Position numbers and translations under genes: made by a program. A stretch of DNA of 64,000 bases. Origin: Anaerocolumna xylanovorans DSM 12503 (GTDB taxonomy: Bacteria; Bacillota; Clostridia; Lachnospirales; Lachnospiraceae). The notes beneath the pieces were generated by a model. The model worked only from the letters and a program-made list of their open reading frames with translations. It was not told the origin of the DNA and did no database searches. Positions within the stretch are counted from its first letter, which is position 1. Every line of letters begins with the position of its first letter. The stretch lies in assembly GCF_900143645.1 (NCBI RefSeq), contig NZ_FRFD01000006.1, positions 279,251 to 343,250 of the forward strand, read 5' to 3'. Shown one piece after another: positions 24,690 through 33,336 of this stretch.

Positions 24690-25907
24690 ATGGTAAATAT
24701 AGCGGTTTTAGGTTATGGAACAGTAGGGTCCGGAGTGATTGAGGTATTGAATCTGAATGGTGAGAGCATCAGTAAGCGCTGCGGGCATGATATTAATGTG
24801 AAGTATATATTAGACCTGAGGGATTTCAAGGGTGAGCCGGTTGAAAAGCTGATTGTTCATGATTACAATGTTATTGTAAATGACCCGGAAATTAAGATTA
24901 TAGTAGAGGTAATGGGTGGAGTTGAACCGGCCTATACCTTTGTGAAAGAAGCTATTTTAAAGGGAAAAAGTGTTTGTACCTCCAATAAAGAGCTGGTAGC
25001 AAAGCATGGTGCGGAACTATTGGAGTTATCTAAGGCCCAGAAGGTGAATTTTCTCTTTGAAGCAAGCGTAGGAGGCGGAATACCGATTATCCGCCCCCTA
25101 AACCAGTCCTTAACAGCAGATGAGATAGAAGAAATAACAGGCATATTAAACGGCACAACCAATTATATTCTAACAAAGATGAGCGCAGACAACGAAGGTT
25201 TTGATTCAGCCTTAAAGGAAGCGCAGGCTTTAGGGTATGCGGAGCGCAACCCGGAGGCTGATGTTGAAGGATATGATGCATGCAGAAAGATTGCAATTCT
25301 TTCTTCCCTGGCCTTTGGCATGCAGGTGGACTTTGAAGATATTTATACGGAGGGTATTTCACAAATATCGGATATCGATGTTTTATATGCCAAAGCGATG
25401 GGAGCAAGCATTAAGCTCCTTGCCACCAGCAGAAAAGTGGGGAACCGGGTTTATGCCATGGTTGCTCCTATGCTGATTAAGCCTACCCATCCCTTATTCA
25501 GTGTAAATGGGGTATTTAACGGGATATTCGTCAGAGGAAATGTCATTGGTGATGTTATGTTTTACGGAAGCGGTGCCGGAAAGCTTCCAACTGCCAGCGC
25601 AGTGGTAGCCGATGTGGTAGACGCAGCAAAGCATGTGGGTACCAATATTATGACTTTCTGGAGCAGTAAGAAACTGGAACTGGCGGATGCAAAGACAGCC
25701 CCGCACCGTTTCTTTGTCAGAATATCTGACTGCGATGATAACACACGGGAGTTAATTAATCAGGTCTTTGGTAAAATAGAAGAGATTAAGGTAAATGCAA
25801 GGGAGAAGGATTATGCCTTTTTAACAGAAGCTTTAAGTGAAGCAGAATATGATGAAAAGGCAGATAAGATAGGAAAGACCTTAAACCGTATCAGAGTCAT
25901 GTTTTAA
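24690..25907 (+). CDS. hom: Homoserine dehydrogenase
   Basis: 405-residue NAD(P)-dependent enzyme that reduces aspartate semialdehyde to homoserine. The dinucleotide motif VLGYGTVGSGV is at 5-15. Catalytic-domain signatures are CTSNKELVAKHG (about 91-102), FEASVGGGIPIIRPL (about 123-137) and GILNGTTNYILTKM (about 151-164). A C-terminal ACT domain starts near residue 345 (HRFFVRISD), consistent with threonine feedback control. It lies between the ACT regulator and the apgM-type gene, with lysC further down. Confidence 0.95.
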   Translation: MVNIAVLGYGTVGSGVIEVLNLNGESISKRCGHDINVKYILDLRDFKGEPVEKLIVHDYNVIVNDPEIKIIVEVMGGVEPAYTFVKEAILKGKSVCTSNKELVAKHGAELLELSKAQKVNFLFEASVGGGIPIIRPLNQSLTADEIEEITGILNGTTNYILTKMSADNEGFDSALKEAQALGYAERNPEADVEGYDACRKIAILSSLAFGMQVDFEDIYTEGISQISDIDVLYAKAMGASIKLLATSRKVGNRVYAMVAPMLIKPTHPLFSVNGVFNGIFVRGNVIGDVMFYGSGAGKLPTASAVVADVVDAAKHVGTNIMTFWSSKKLELADAKTAPHRFFVRISDCDDNTRELINQVFGKIEEIKVNAREKDYAFLTEALSEAEYDEKADKIGKTLNRIRVMF

Positions 25908-25963
25908 ACATTTCACATTTTTTCATATACGGAAAAAAGAAGAATTCCGGGAAAGAAGGCTTT

Positions 25964-27169
25964 ATGAAATACGTTATTGTACTTGGAGATGGAATGGCAG
26001 ATGAACCCTTAGAAGAATTAGGCGGTAAGACACCGCTTGCTTATGCACATACCCCTTATATGAACGAACTGGCCAGGATGTCAGAAATCGGTCTGGCAAA
26101 GACTGTACCAAATGGTATGAAGCCAGGCAGCGATACTGCCAATCTGTCAGTTTTAGGATATGATCCCAAGGAGAATTATACAGGACGTTCCCCTTTGGAG
26201 GCATTAAGCATTGGTGTTGATATGAAGCCGGAGGATATTGCTCTGCGTTGTAATATTGTTACACTGTCAGAGGAAGATGTGCCCTACGAAGAAAGAACAA
26301 TAATAGATCACAGCTCCAGCGAAATAACCACTGAGGATGCAGCGGTACTGCTGGCAGCTGTTAAGGAAGCACTGGAAACGGAAAGCTATAAATATTATGT
26401 GGGCACCAGCTACCGCCATTTAACCATATGGGATAAGGGCGAAGTTGTGGAATTAACGCCTCCTCATGATATTTTAGGTAAGGTAATCAAAGAATATCTG
26501 CCGGAAGAAAAAGCGTTAAAAGAGATGATGGTAAAGAGCTATGAAGTCCTGAATAATCACCCTCTTAATATAGAAAGGGTGGAGAAAGGGCTACATAAGG
26601 CTAATTCTATCTGGTTCTGGGGAGCTGGTACTAAACCGGATCTGGCAGGCTTTGAAGGTAAATTCGGGAAAAAAGGTTCTATGATATCAGCTGTGGATTT
26701 GTTAAAGGGAATTGCTGTGGGAGCCGGAATGAAAGTAGTTGAGGTAGAAGGGGCGGACGGAACTCTTCACACCAATTATGAGGGAAAGGCCATGGCAGCC
26801 GTTAAAGAGTTGACAGAAAATAATCAGGATTTTGTATATATTCATGTAGAAGCTCCCGATGAAATGGGTCATCAAGGCAGTACTGTGAATAAAATAAAAG
26901 CAATAGAGTATTTAGATAAAAGGATAATAGGGATAGTAAAGGAGCAATTGGAAAAAGAAGGAGTGGAATACAGGATGTTAATAATGCCTGACCATCCGAC
27001 GCCGATTCATTTACGTACCCATACTGGAAACCCTGTTCCTTATATGCTCTATGACAGTACCAAAAAGCTTGATAACTCCTGGGAATACACAGAAGAAGCT
27101 GCACTTATGAGCGGCAGCCTGGTGGAAAACGGGTATGAGATGATTCAAAAGCTGTTTGAAATGAAATAA
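25964..27169 (+). CDS. apgM: ApgM-type phosphoglycerate mutase homologue, probable homoserine kinase
   Basis: 401-residue alkaline-phosphatase-superfamily protein of the archaeal-type cofactor-independent phosphoglycerate mutase family. The metal site VLGDGMADEPLEELGGKTPL is at the N-terminus, GSDTANLSVLGYDP near 46, and VEAPDEMGHQG and MPDHPTPIHLRTHTG later. Its position between hom and lysC, with no thrB in the operon, supports the proposal that such proteins act as homoserine kinase in many anaerobes. A glycolytic mutase role is the alternative. It starts 56 bases after hom. Confidence 0.85.
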   Translation: MKYVIVLGDGMADEPLEELGGKTPLAYAHTPYMNELARMSEIGLAKTVPNGMKPGSDTANLSVLGYDPKENYTGRSPLEALSIGVDMKPEDIALRCNIVTLSEEDVPYEERTIIDHSSSEITTEDAAVLLAAVKEALETESYKYYVGTSYRHLTIWDKGEVVELTPPHDILGKVIKEYLPEEKALKEMMVKSYEVLNNHPLNIERVEKGLHKANSIWFWGAGTKPDLAGFEGKFGKKGSMISAVDLLKGIAVGAGMKVVEVEGADGTLHTNYEGKAMAAVKELTENNQDFVYIHVEAPDEMGHQGSTVNKIKAIEYLDKRIIGIVKEQLEKEGVEYRMLIMPDHPTPIHLRTHTGNPVPYMLYDSTKKLDNSWEYTEEAALMSGSLVENGYEMIQKLFEMK

Positions 27170-27224
27170 TATTTTTTCCGCAGGAGCATGAACGGCCTTT
27201 TGTGAATATAAAAGGAGGCATTAT

Positions 27225-28511
27225 ATGCTTATTGTTAAAAAGTTCGGAGGGACATCAGTAGCTGACAAGGAGAGGATACTGCATGTTGCCGGGATATGTG
27301 CCGAAGAATATAGCAAAGGCGATGACGTAGTGGTGGTACTCTCCGCAATGGGAAAGCAGACCGACGTCCTTTTAACACAGGCTGAAGAGATAAATCCAAA
27401 TGCACCAAAAAGAGAAATCGATATGCTGCTCACCACAGGAGAGCAGATATCCGTAGCATTAATGGCCATGGCTCTTGAATCGAGGGGAGTCCCGGCCATT
27501 TCTTTTCATGCTTTTCAGGCAGGTATCTATACCACCAGAGCCTATGGAAATGCAAGAATTCAAAGAATTGATACGGCCAGGATGGAGGAAGCCCTGGCAC
27601 AGAGAAAGGTAGTAATCGTAGCGGGTTTCCAGGGAATAAGTGAAGAAGGAGATTATACCACCTTGGGCCGCGGCGGCTCTGATACAACGGCAGTAGCACT
27701 GGCAGCAGTGCTAAAGGCGGATGTCTGTGAGATATTTACAGATGTGGACGGCGTATATACCGCAGACCCCAGATTGGTTCCGGAAGCAGTAAAGTTAAAG
27801 GAAATCACCTATGACGAGATGCTGGAACTGGCCTCCTTAGGTGCCGGAGTTCTTCATAACCGGTCTGTTGAACTGGCCAAACGATTTGGAGTAGAACTGA
27901 TTGTAAAATCCAGCTTTCAAAATGCGGAAGGTACAAGAGTCTGCGACAGAACCAGAAAAAAAGAAACTACGCATATATTGGAAGACGGCATCCTTAAAGC
28001 AGCCCAAAGCCTTGAGGGAACCACCATGGAGGAGATGCTTGTAAGCGGAGTTACAGCGGATAAGAATGCCGCCCGTATTCAATTAAAGGGCATTAAAGAA
28101 ACGACGAAGGAAATGTATAAAATATTCGTAAAGCTGTCAGAACAGCACATCGGAGCAGATTCAGTGCTCATGTCTCCAAATAGTGATAATACGACGGACA
28201 TCAGTTTTACGGTTCCAAGAGACCGGCTAAAGGAAACCGCAGAAGTTCTAAACCTGTACAGCAAGGAAGGCTCTTCGGACGTGGAAATTAAAATAGAAGA
28301 TAAGATAGCCAAGGTATCTGCTGTAGGCGCAGGAATGATGTCAAATCCGGCAATTGCAGTAAGCATGTTTGAAGCGCTTTATGAAGCAGATATCACCATT
28401 GAGATGATTTATGCTTCAGAACTTCGCATTACAGTGCTGGTAAATGAAGAAGATACCTTAAAGGCAATAAGGGCAATACACGGGCATTTAATCGAAAGAC
28501 CATTACGATAA
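27225..28511 (+). CDS. lysC: Aspartate kinase
   Basis: 428-residue aspartokinase, first step of the aspartate family pathway. The N-terminal kinase signature is VKKFGGTSVAD (4-14). The nucleotide and substrate site includes LGRGGSDTTAVALAA (about 148-162) and FTDVDGVYTADPRLVPEA (about 170-187). Two ACT domains occupy about 290-428, the usual place for lysine or threonine feedback. AAGGAGG precedes the ATG. It is the last gene of the operon; a hairpin without a strong T-run follows. Confidence 0.95.
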   Translation: MLIVKKFGGTSVADKERILHVAGICAEEYSKGDDVVVVLSAMGKQTDVLLTQAEEINPNAPKREIDMLLTTGEQISVALMAMALESRGVPAISFHAFQAGIYTTRAYGNARIQRIDTARMEEALAQRKVVIVAGFQGISEEGDYTTLGRGGSDTTAVALAAVLKADVCEIFTDVDGVYTADPRLVPEAVKLKEITYDEMLELASLGAGVLHNRSVELAKRFGVELIVKSSFQNAEGTRVCDRTRKKETTHILEDGILKAAQSLEGTTMEEMLVSGVTADKNAARIQLKGIKETTKEMYKIFVKLSEQHIGADSVLMSPNSDNTTDISFTVPRDRLKETAEVLNLYSKEGSSDVEIKIEDKIAKVSAVGAGMMSNPAIAVSMFEALYEADITIEMIYASELRITVLVNEEDTLKAIRAIHGHLIERPLR

Positions 28512-28575
28512 GAGACTATATTCCGGCATTTTTTAAAATATAAGGAATTTATCTTTGAATTGAATAAATTACAAG

Positions 28576-28611
28576 AGGTGCAGAAGTTTTCTGTGAGCCT
28601 TCTGCACCTTA
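28576..28611 (+). terminator. Probable terminator after lysC
   Basis: A perfect 11-bp stem (28576-28586 with 28599-28609) and 12-base loop is followed only by TATT, so termination may be partial. Confidence 0.55.
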
Positions 28612-28658
28612 TTAAGAAATATTTATTAATAATAGAGCGTTATCTTTTTAAGAAGATA

Positions 28659-28667
28659 TGCTATAAT
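28659..28667 (+). promoter_or_regulatory. Extended -10 promoter for the formate/nitrite channel gene
   Basis: TGCTATAAT at 28659-28667 is an extended -10; no good -35 was found. It lies 59 bases before the start codon. Confidence 0.4.
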
Positions 28668-28725
28668 GTTAATGTTCTTTGCCTGAAATAAAGAATACTA
28701 TAAAGATAAAAAGACTGGAAGGGGC

Positions 28726-29370
28726 ATGGCTATAGATATGAAAACTTTTATACGGTCAGTCATGGGCGGAGTTGCCATTAGTATTGGCGGAATGATATAT
28801 ATTAGAGCAGAAAATCACGTAGTAGGAGCATTCTTATTCTCCATCGGATTATTTACCATCTATACATTTGGTTTGGATTTGTATACCGGCAAGGTATGTT
28901 TAATCCCAAACAAACCTCTTAAATTTTTAGGTACCGTATTTCTTGTATATCTTGGAAATGCTGTGGGAACCGCGGCAAGCGGATATCTCTTGCGGGCTAC
29001 GAAAGAGTCCCAGTACATAGAGCATGCAGCGGAGGTGGTTGGTCTTAAGCTGGCGGATAATTTATTCAGTACATTTATTATGGCAGTTATGTGCGGGCTG
29101 CTAATGTGCATAGCAGTACTTGGTTTTATGAACATCAAAGACGGAATTGGCAGGTATCTGGCATTGATACTGCCTGTAATGGTATTTATTCTTTCCGGCT
29201 ACGAACATAGTATTGCAGATATGTTCTATTTTTCATTTGCAAATGCCTGGGGAGGTAAAGCTTTTGTGTATATTAATGTGATAGCCATTGGCAACCTTAT
29301 TGGTGGATGTATACTGCCCCTGGCAGCTAAAATCACAGGAGAAGCTTCAAATGCCTCTGGTGCTCACTAG
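28726..29370 (+). CDS. Formate/nitrite transporter (FNT) family channel
   Basis: 214-residue membrane protein with six hydrophobic segments, smaller than FocA or NirC (about 270) but with the FNT core. The hairpin FTFGLDLYTGKVCLIPNKP (about 45-63) includes the conserved TGK. The signature GYEHSIADMFYFSFA (about 163-177) holds the central His of the pore. FNT proteins pass formate, nitrite or hydrosulfide; the substrate cannot be told from sequence, and formate is the likely one in a fermenting anaerobe. It is a single gene with its own promoter and terminator. Confidence 0.88.
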   Translation: MAIDMKTFIRSVMGGVAISIGGMIYIRAENHVVGAFLFSIGLFTIYTFGLDLYTGKVCLIPNKPLKFLGTVFLVYLGNAVGTAASGYLLRATKESQYIEHAAEVVGLKLADNLFSTFIMAVMCGLLMCIAVLGFMNIKDGIGRYLALILPVMVFILSGYEHSIADMFYFSFANAWGGKAFVYINVIAIGNLIGGCILPLAAKITGEASNASGAH

Positions 29371-29392
29371 AAGGAACAGAATATTGATTCAA

Positions 29393-29430
29393 AAAGCGTC
29401 TGACTACTTAATGTAGCCGGGCGCTTTTTT
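29393..29430 (+). terminator. Terminator after the FNT gene
   Basis: A 12-bp stem with wobble pairs (AAAGCGTCTGACTAC against GTAGCCGGGCGCTTT) is followed by TTTTTT. Confidence 0.85.
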
Positions 29431-29552
29431 GTCTTATAGGAAATTACGTCCTATAAGACAAAAAGCCCTATGGGCGGGATGCACATGATGCGCCAAAGAA
29501 GTTGTCACTGCGTGACAGCGCATCAGCGCTAGAGTCCGGCAGGCCAGACTCT
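29431..29552. other. Multi-hairpin intergenic element
   Basis: Four hairpins stand in a row: an 11-bp perfect stem 29431-29441/29449-29459; GCCCTATGGGC at 29465-29475; a two-part stem GATGCGC...GCGCATC (29487-29493/29518-29524) enclosing TGTCAC-TGC-GTGACA (29503-29517); and AGAGTC...GACTCT (29531-29552). No open frame of interest overlaps. It could be a structured RNA or a repeat; no second copy was seen here. The rest of 29553-29733 shows nothing recognisable. Confidence 0.55.
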
Positions 29553-29733
29553 TTCTTATTGCAGGGAAAATTCTTTTACCGGCTGACGCTTTCTGGAGGC
29601 TGTATTTTGACTCATACCCTGCCAGTCTGCTCCAGGTTCAACTCCAAATTATGAAGAATGGGATGTGCAGAAGAAGCAAAAAAATCAGGATTTCTTGACG
29701 AAAAAAACATGGGAGTTATGAAATACATAGAGA

Positions 29734-29762
29734 TTGACAATTTATGGAAATAAAAGTATAAT
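29734..29762 (+). promoter_or_regulatory. Consensus promoter for the first polysaccharide block
   Basis: TTGACA at 29734-29739, 17-base spacer, TATAAT at 29757-29762, exact consensus. It is followed by a leader of about 100 bases to the first gene. Confidence 0.85.
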
Positions 29763-29868
29763 GACTTTACTGCATAAATATATGGCAAAATATGTAAATA
29801 CAGATATCGGTAATAACCCGAAAACAGGGATAAGGAAGTACTGCCGGACAAGCAAAAGGGGAGCTGGT

Positions 29869-30621
29869 ATGGATAGGAAAAATAAGCGCATTGTGATTTT
29901 GGATACCAATATAGATGCCTTAACAGCAAGGGAAACGGTGGATGTAGTTGAACAATATGTCATAAAGAAAGAACCGCTTCATTTGATGGGAGTAAATGCA
30001 GATAAAATCAATATGCTGAATGAAAATAAACGGCTAAAGGAAATCGTAAACGGCTGCGGCGTAATTAATGCGGATGGAATATCAGTCATATTAGCCGGCA
30101 GATTTCTTGGAAAAGCCTTGCCAGAGCGGGTTGCAGGCATTGATTTAATGCAGGATTTAATTGACTTGTGTGCCAAAAGAGGATATAAAATCTATCTTTT
30201 AGGTGCCAAAGAGGAAATTGTAAAAAGAGTGGCGGAGATTCTGAAAGAAAAATATAAAGGATTAAATATAGTTGGCTTTCATAACGGTTATTTTAAAGAA
30301 GACCGGTGGTTTGAAATAAAAGAAGAGATAGAAGCGAAACAGCCGGATTTTGTGTTTGTGGGAATTACTTCACCGTTAAAAGAATATCTTGTTGATTATT
30401 TGCAGGGACAAGGTTTGAATTGTGTATTTATGGGAGTAGGCGGCAGCTTTGATGTCATCTCCGGGGCAATTCCACGGGCACCGGAATGGATGCAAAGAAT
30501 GAATTTAGAGTGGCTTTTCAGAGTGATGCAAGAGCCAAGGCGGTTATTTAAAAGATATTTTGTAGGTAACTGGAAATTTCTGATGCTGTTAATGAAGGAG
30601 AAGAGGAAATTGAAGCGATGA
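29869..30621 (+). CDS. WecG/TagA/CpsF family glycosyltransferase
   Basis: 250-residue GT26 enzyme that usually adds the second sugar (often N-acetylmannosamine) to a polyprenyl-diphosphate-linked primer at the inner membrane face. Family motifs are GVNADKINML near 42, VINADGISVILAGR (about 65-78), GKALPERVAGIDLMQDL (about 81-97) and VFVGITSPLKE near 160. ATG at 29869 follows AAAGGGGAG. A much longer frame back to 29734 would run into the promoter and is rejected. The UDP-GlcNAc 2-epimerase downstream fits a UDP-ManNAc donor. It overlaps the next gene by four bases. Confidence 0.88.
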   Translation: MDRKNKRIVILDTNIDALTARETVDVVEQYVIKKEPLHLMGVNADKINMLNENKRLKEIVNGCGVINADGISVILAGRFLGKALPERVAGIDLMQDLIDLCAKRGYKIYLLGAKEEIVKRVAEILKEKYKGLNIVGFHNGYFKEDRWFEIKEEIEAKQPDFVFVGITSPLKEYLVDYLQGQGLNCVFMGVGGSFDVISGAIPRAPEWMQRMNLEWLFRVMQEPRRLFKRYFVGNWKFLMLLMKEKRKLKR

Positions 30622-31697
30622 ATGTATTAATGGTTGGAGTAAGTGAAGAAACAAAAGGCGGTATGTGGACGGTAGTGGAAAACTACCTGGAAGATGAGGA
30701 ATTTATCCAAAGAACAAATTTAATTTATATAGCAACTGCCGGTTTAGGCTCGATTCCCCATCGCCTTTGGATGACCTTGAAAGCATATATCAGGATTTTA
30801 TTTGTACTGCTTACAAAAAAAATTGATATTATTCACGTACATATGGCGGAAAAGGGAAGTGTATTCCGAAAGGGGATAGTCATAAGGATGGGGAGGGTTT
30901 TTGGCTGTAAAATCGTATGCCATCTCCATGGTGCTACATTTGAAGTCTGGTATAAGGAGTGTAGTGAAAGGAAGCAAAAGTTAATTAAAAAAATACTGGA
31001 CCAATCGGATAAGGTTATTATCCTTGGTGAGTATTGGCTGGATTTTATAGGGCAGCTAATAAGGAAAGAAAAGATATGTGTAGTCTATAATGCTGTGAAG
31101 GAATTAGAGAGAAATCCCTATAGTATGGACAATAAGGATCTGCTCTTCTTAGGAGCCCTGAATCAGAGAAAAGGCATTGATGATTTGCTTTCTGCAATGA
31201 AAATAGTCAAAGAATCAAAGTGCTTTAAGGGAAAACTCTATTTGTACGGCCCTGACAGTGAAAATAAGATAGAGAAAAAGATTGAAGAAAATAATCTTAC
31301 GGATGTGGTCGAATATAAAGGCTGGTTAAACAATCAGGACAAGCAGGGAGTATTTAACACCATAGCGGTTAATATCCTGCCTTCTTATAATGAAGGCCTG
31401 CCAATGACAATATTAGAAACAATGTCTTATGGAATTCCCAATATTTCAACCAATGTAGCTGCCATTCCGGAAGCAATAACCAACCATGAAAATGGGATAT
31501 TAATTGAACCGGGTGTTACCGGACAAATCGCAGATGCGGTTATTTCAATGGTTTCGGATGATTCAAAGCGCTCTTTCTACAGTCAATCGGCATTTCTAAG
31601 AATAGCAAAGGAATTTTCCCTGGATATACATAGAAACAAAATCCTGACTATTTATAATGAACTGATGGGAGGGAAAGAGCTATTATTCGAAAAATAA
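30618..31697 (+). CDS. Glycosyltransferase family 4-type
   Basis: 359-residue GT-B retaining glycosyltransferase. The N-terminal acceptor half has GGMWTVVENYL near 14 and the IIHVHMAEKG segment near 73. The C-terminal donor domain has LFLGALNQRKGIDDLLSAM near 175 and the E(x)7E signature around SYNEGLPMTILETMSYGIP (about 259-277). It adds a sugar to the growing repeat unit at the cytosolic membrane face. ATG at 30618 overlaps the stop of the WecG-type gene (ATGA). Its own end overlaps the next gene, if that gene starts at ATT. Confidence 0.88.
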   Translation: MNVLMVGVSEETKGGMWTVVENYLEDEEFIQRTNLIYIATAGLGSIPHRLWMTLKAYIRILFVLLTKKIDIIHVHMAEKGSVFRKGIVIRMGRVFGCKIVCHLHGATFEVWYKECSERKQKLIKKILDQSDKVIILGEYWLDFIGQLIRKEKICVVYNAVKELERNPYSMDNKDLLFLGALNQRKGIDDLLSAMKIVKESKCFKGKLYLYGPDSENKIEKKIEENNLTDVVEYKGWLNNQDKQGVFNTIAVNILPSYNEGLPMTILETMSYGIPNISTNVAAIPEAITNHENGILIEPGVTGQIADAVISMVSDDSKRSFYSQSAFLRIAKEFSLDIHRNKILTIYNELMGGKELLFEK

Positions 31698-32197
31698 TTG
31701 GATATTTATTTTATAATTTCTTCGCAGGCTGGTTACCTCATTACCAGTTGGGAATGAAATGGAGGATATCAAAGTGGCTAAGGGCTCTTTGCGGTAAACT
31801 TATTTTTGAAAATTGCGGAAAAAATGCAGACATTGGAAGAAAGGTTACAATGTCATCGAAAATATCCTTAGGTGATAGGAGCAGCATCGGTGATTATTCC
31901 TATTTTCAGGGTGAAGTGGTAATTGGCAATGATGTAATGGTGGCACCAAACTGCTCCTTTATTGCTGCAAACCATAATTACAGCAGGATCGATATACCCA
32001 TGAATCTACAGGGAAGCTGTTATGAAAAGATAATTATTGAAAATGATGTATGGATTGGTTACGGAAGTATTCTCTTATCCGGGGTCAAAATCGGGAATGG
32101 ATGTATCATTGCCGCCGGAAGTGTTGTTACCCATGATGTTGATGATTATTGTATAGTGGGCGGTGTGCCTGCACATGTCATTAAGAAAAGACGATAG
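31682..32197 (+). CDS. Left-handed beta-helix acyltransferase, apparent AUU start
   Basis: Hexapeptide-repeat O-acetyltransferase of the maltose/NodL type, about 171 residues. Hexapeptide turns run from ISLGDRSSIGDYSYF through VVIGNDVMVAPNC to VWIGYGSILLSGVKIGNGCIIAAGSVV; the catalytic His is in FIAANHNYS. The homologous-looking N-terminus (IIRKIIGYLFYNFFAGWLPH) is in frame upstream of the first normal start codon (TTG 31748), which has no ribosome binding site. GGAGGG lies exactly eight bases before ATT at 31682, so I place the start there. The alternative is a start at TTG 31748 (149 residues). It acetylates a repeat-unit sugar, by inference. Confidence 0.75.
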   Translation: MIRKIIGYLFYNFFAGWLPHYQLGMKWRISKWLRALCGKLIFENCGKNADIGRKVTMSSKISLGDRSSIGDYSYFQGEVVIGNDVMVAPNCSFIAANHNYSRIDIPMNLQGSCYEKIIIENDVWIGYGSILLSGVKIGNGCIIAAGSVVTHDVDDYCIVGGVPAHVIKKRR

Positions 32198-32214
32198 AGG
32201 AAGAACGAGAGATT

Positions 32215-33321
32215 ATGAAAAAAGTAATGTTGGTATTTGGCACCAGACCGGAAGCTATAAAAATGTGCCCATTAGTGAATGAATTAAAAACAAGGAAGGA
32301 CATTATAACGATTGTATGTGTTACCGGCCAGCACCGGCAAATGTTAGACCAGGTATTGGAAGCTTTTAATATCGAACCGGATTATGATTTATCCATTATG
32401 AAAGAACGTCAGACTATGTTTGATATTACATCGGGTATACTTCGTAAAATCAAAGGAATACTGGAACGTCAAAACCCGGATATTGTTCTGGTCCATGGTG
32501 ATACTTCTACTACCTTTGTTACAGCCCTTGCATGTTTTTATCTGCATATTCCGGTGGGCCATGTTGAGGCGGGCTTAAGAACCTATAATATTTATTCACC
32601 CTATCCGGAGGAATTCAACAGACAGGCGGTATCCATTATAAGCAAATATAATTTTGCACCTACAGAACTGGCAAAGGACAATTTGCTAAAAGAAGGGAAA
32701 AAGGCGGAAACAATCTATGTCACGGGCAATACGGCAATTGATGCGCTAAAGACTACAGTGAGTGCAGATTATACCCACCCGGAACTTGAATGGTCAAAAG
32801 ACAGCCGTTTAATTATGATTACAGCACATAGAAGAGAGAATCTGGGCGAGCCTATGAGGCATATGTTTCGGGCTATTCGCAGGGTAATGGATGAACATAG
32901 GGATGTAAAGGCAATATACCCTATTCATATGAATCCGGCAGTCAGGGAGGTTGCAGATGCTATTTTAGGGAGGGATGAGAGAATTCGCATTATTGAACCC
33001 CTGGATGTTTTGGATTTTCATAATTTTTTAAACAAAAGTTATTTGATTTTAACAGATTCGGGAGGGATTCAGGAAGAGGCGCCAAGCCTTGGAAAGCCGG
33101 TTCTGGTTATGCGGGATACAACCGAGCGCCCTGAAGGGATAGCAGCAGGGACCCTTAAATTAGTTGGAACGGATGAAACAGTAATTTATGAGAATTTTAA
33201 ATTGCTTTTAGAAAATCAGGAAGAATATGAAAAAATGAGCCAGGCATCGAATCCATATGGAGATGGATTTGCAAGTATAAGAATTGCCGATGTGCTGGAA
33301 CAATCTTTTTTAGAAAAATAG
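32215..33321 (+). CDS. wecB: UDP-N-acetylglucosamine 2-epimerase (non-hydrolysing)
   Basis: 368-residue enzyme that converts UDP-GlcNAc to UDP-ManNAc. Signatures are VFGTRPEAIKMCPLV (6-20), VCVTGQHRQMLDQVL (about 37-51), VHGDTSTTF (about 92-100), GHVEAGLRTYNIYSPYPEE (about 116-134), TAHRRENLGEP (about 205-215) and the ligand loop LTDSGGIQEEAPSLGKPVL near 278. Length is standard. It supplies the donor for the WecG/TagA-like transferase upstream. Confidence 0.95.
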   Translation: MKKVMLVFGTRPEAIKMCPLVNELKTRKDIITIVCVTGQHRQMLDQVLEAFNIEPDYDLSIMKERQTMFDITSGILRKIKGILERQNPDIVLVHGDTSTTFVTALACFYLHIPVGHVEAGLRTYNIYSPYPEEFNRQAVSIISKYNFAPTELAKDNLLKEGKKAETIYVTGNTAIDALKTTVSADYTHPELEWSKDSRLIMITAHRRENLGEPMRHMFRAIRRVMDEHRDVKAIYPIHMNPAVREVADAILGRDERIRIIEPLDVLDFHNFLNKSYLILTDSGGIQEEAPSLGKPVLVMRDTTERPEGIAAGTLKLVGTDETVIYENFKLLLENQEEYEKMSQASNPYGDGFASIRIADVLEQSFLEK

Positions 33322-33336
33322 CAGAGGAGACGGTCT

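Noticed and set aside
31748..32197. TTG start for the acetyltransferase
   Set aside because: No ribosome site precedes it and it removes family-like N-terminal residues; kept only as an alternative to ATT 31682.
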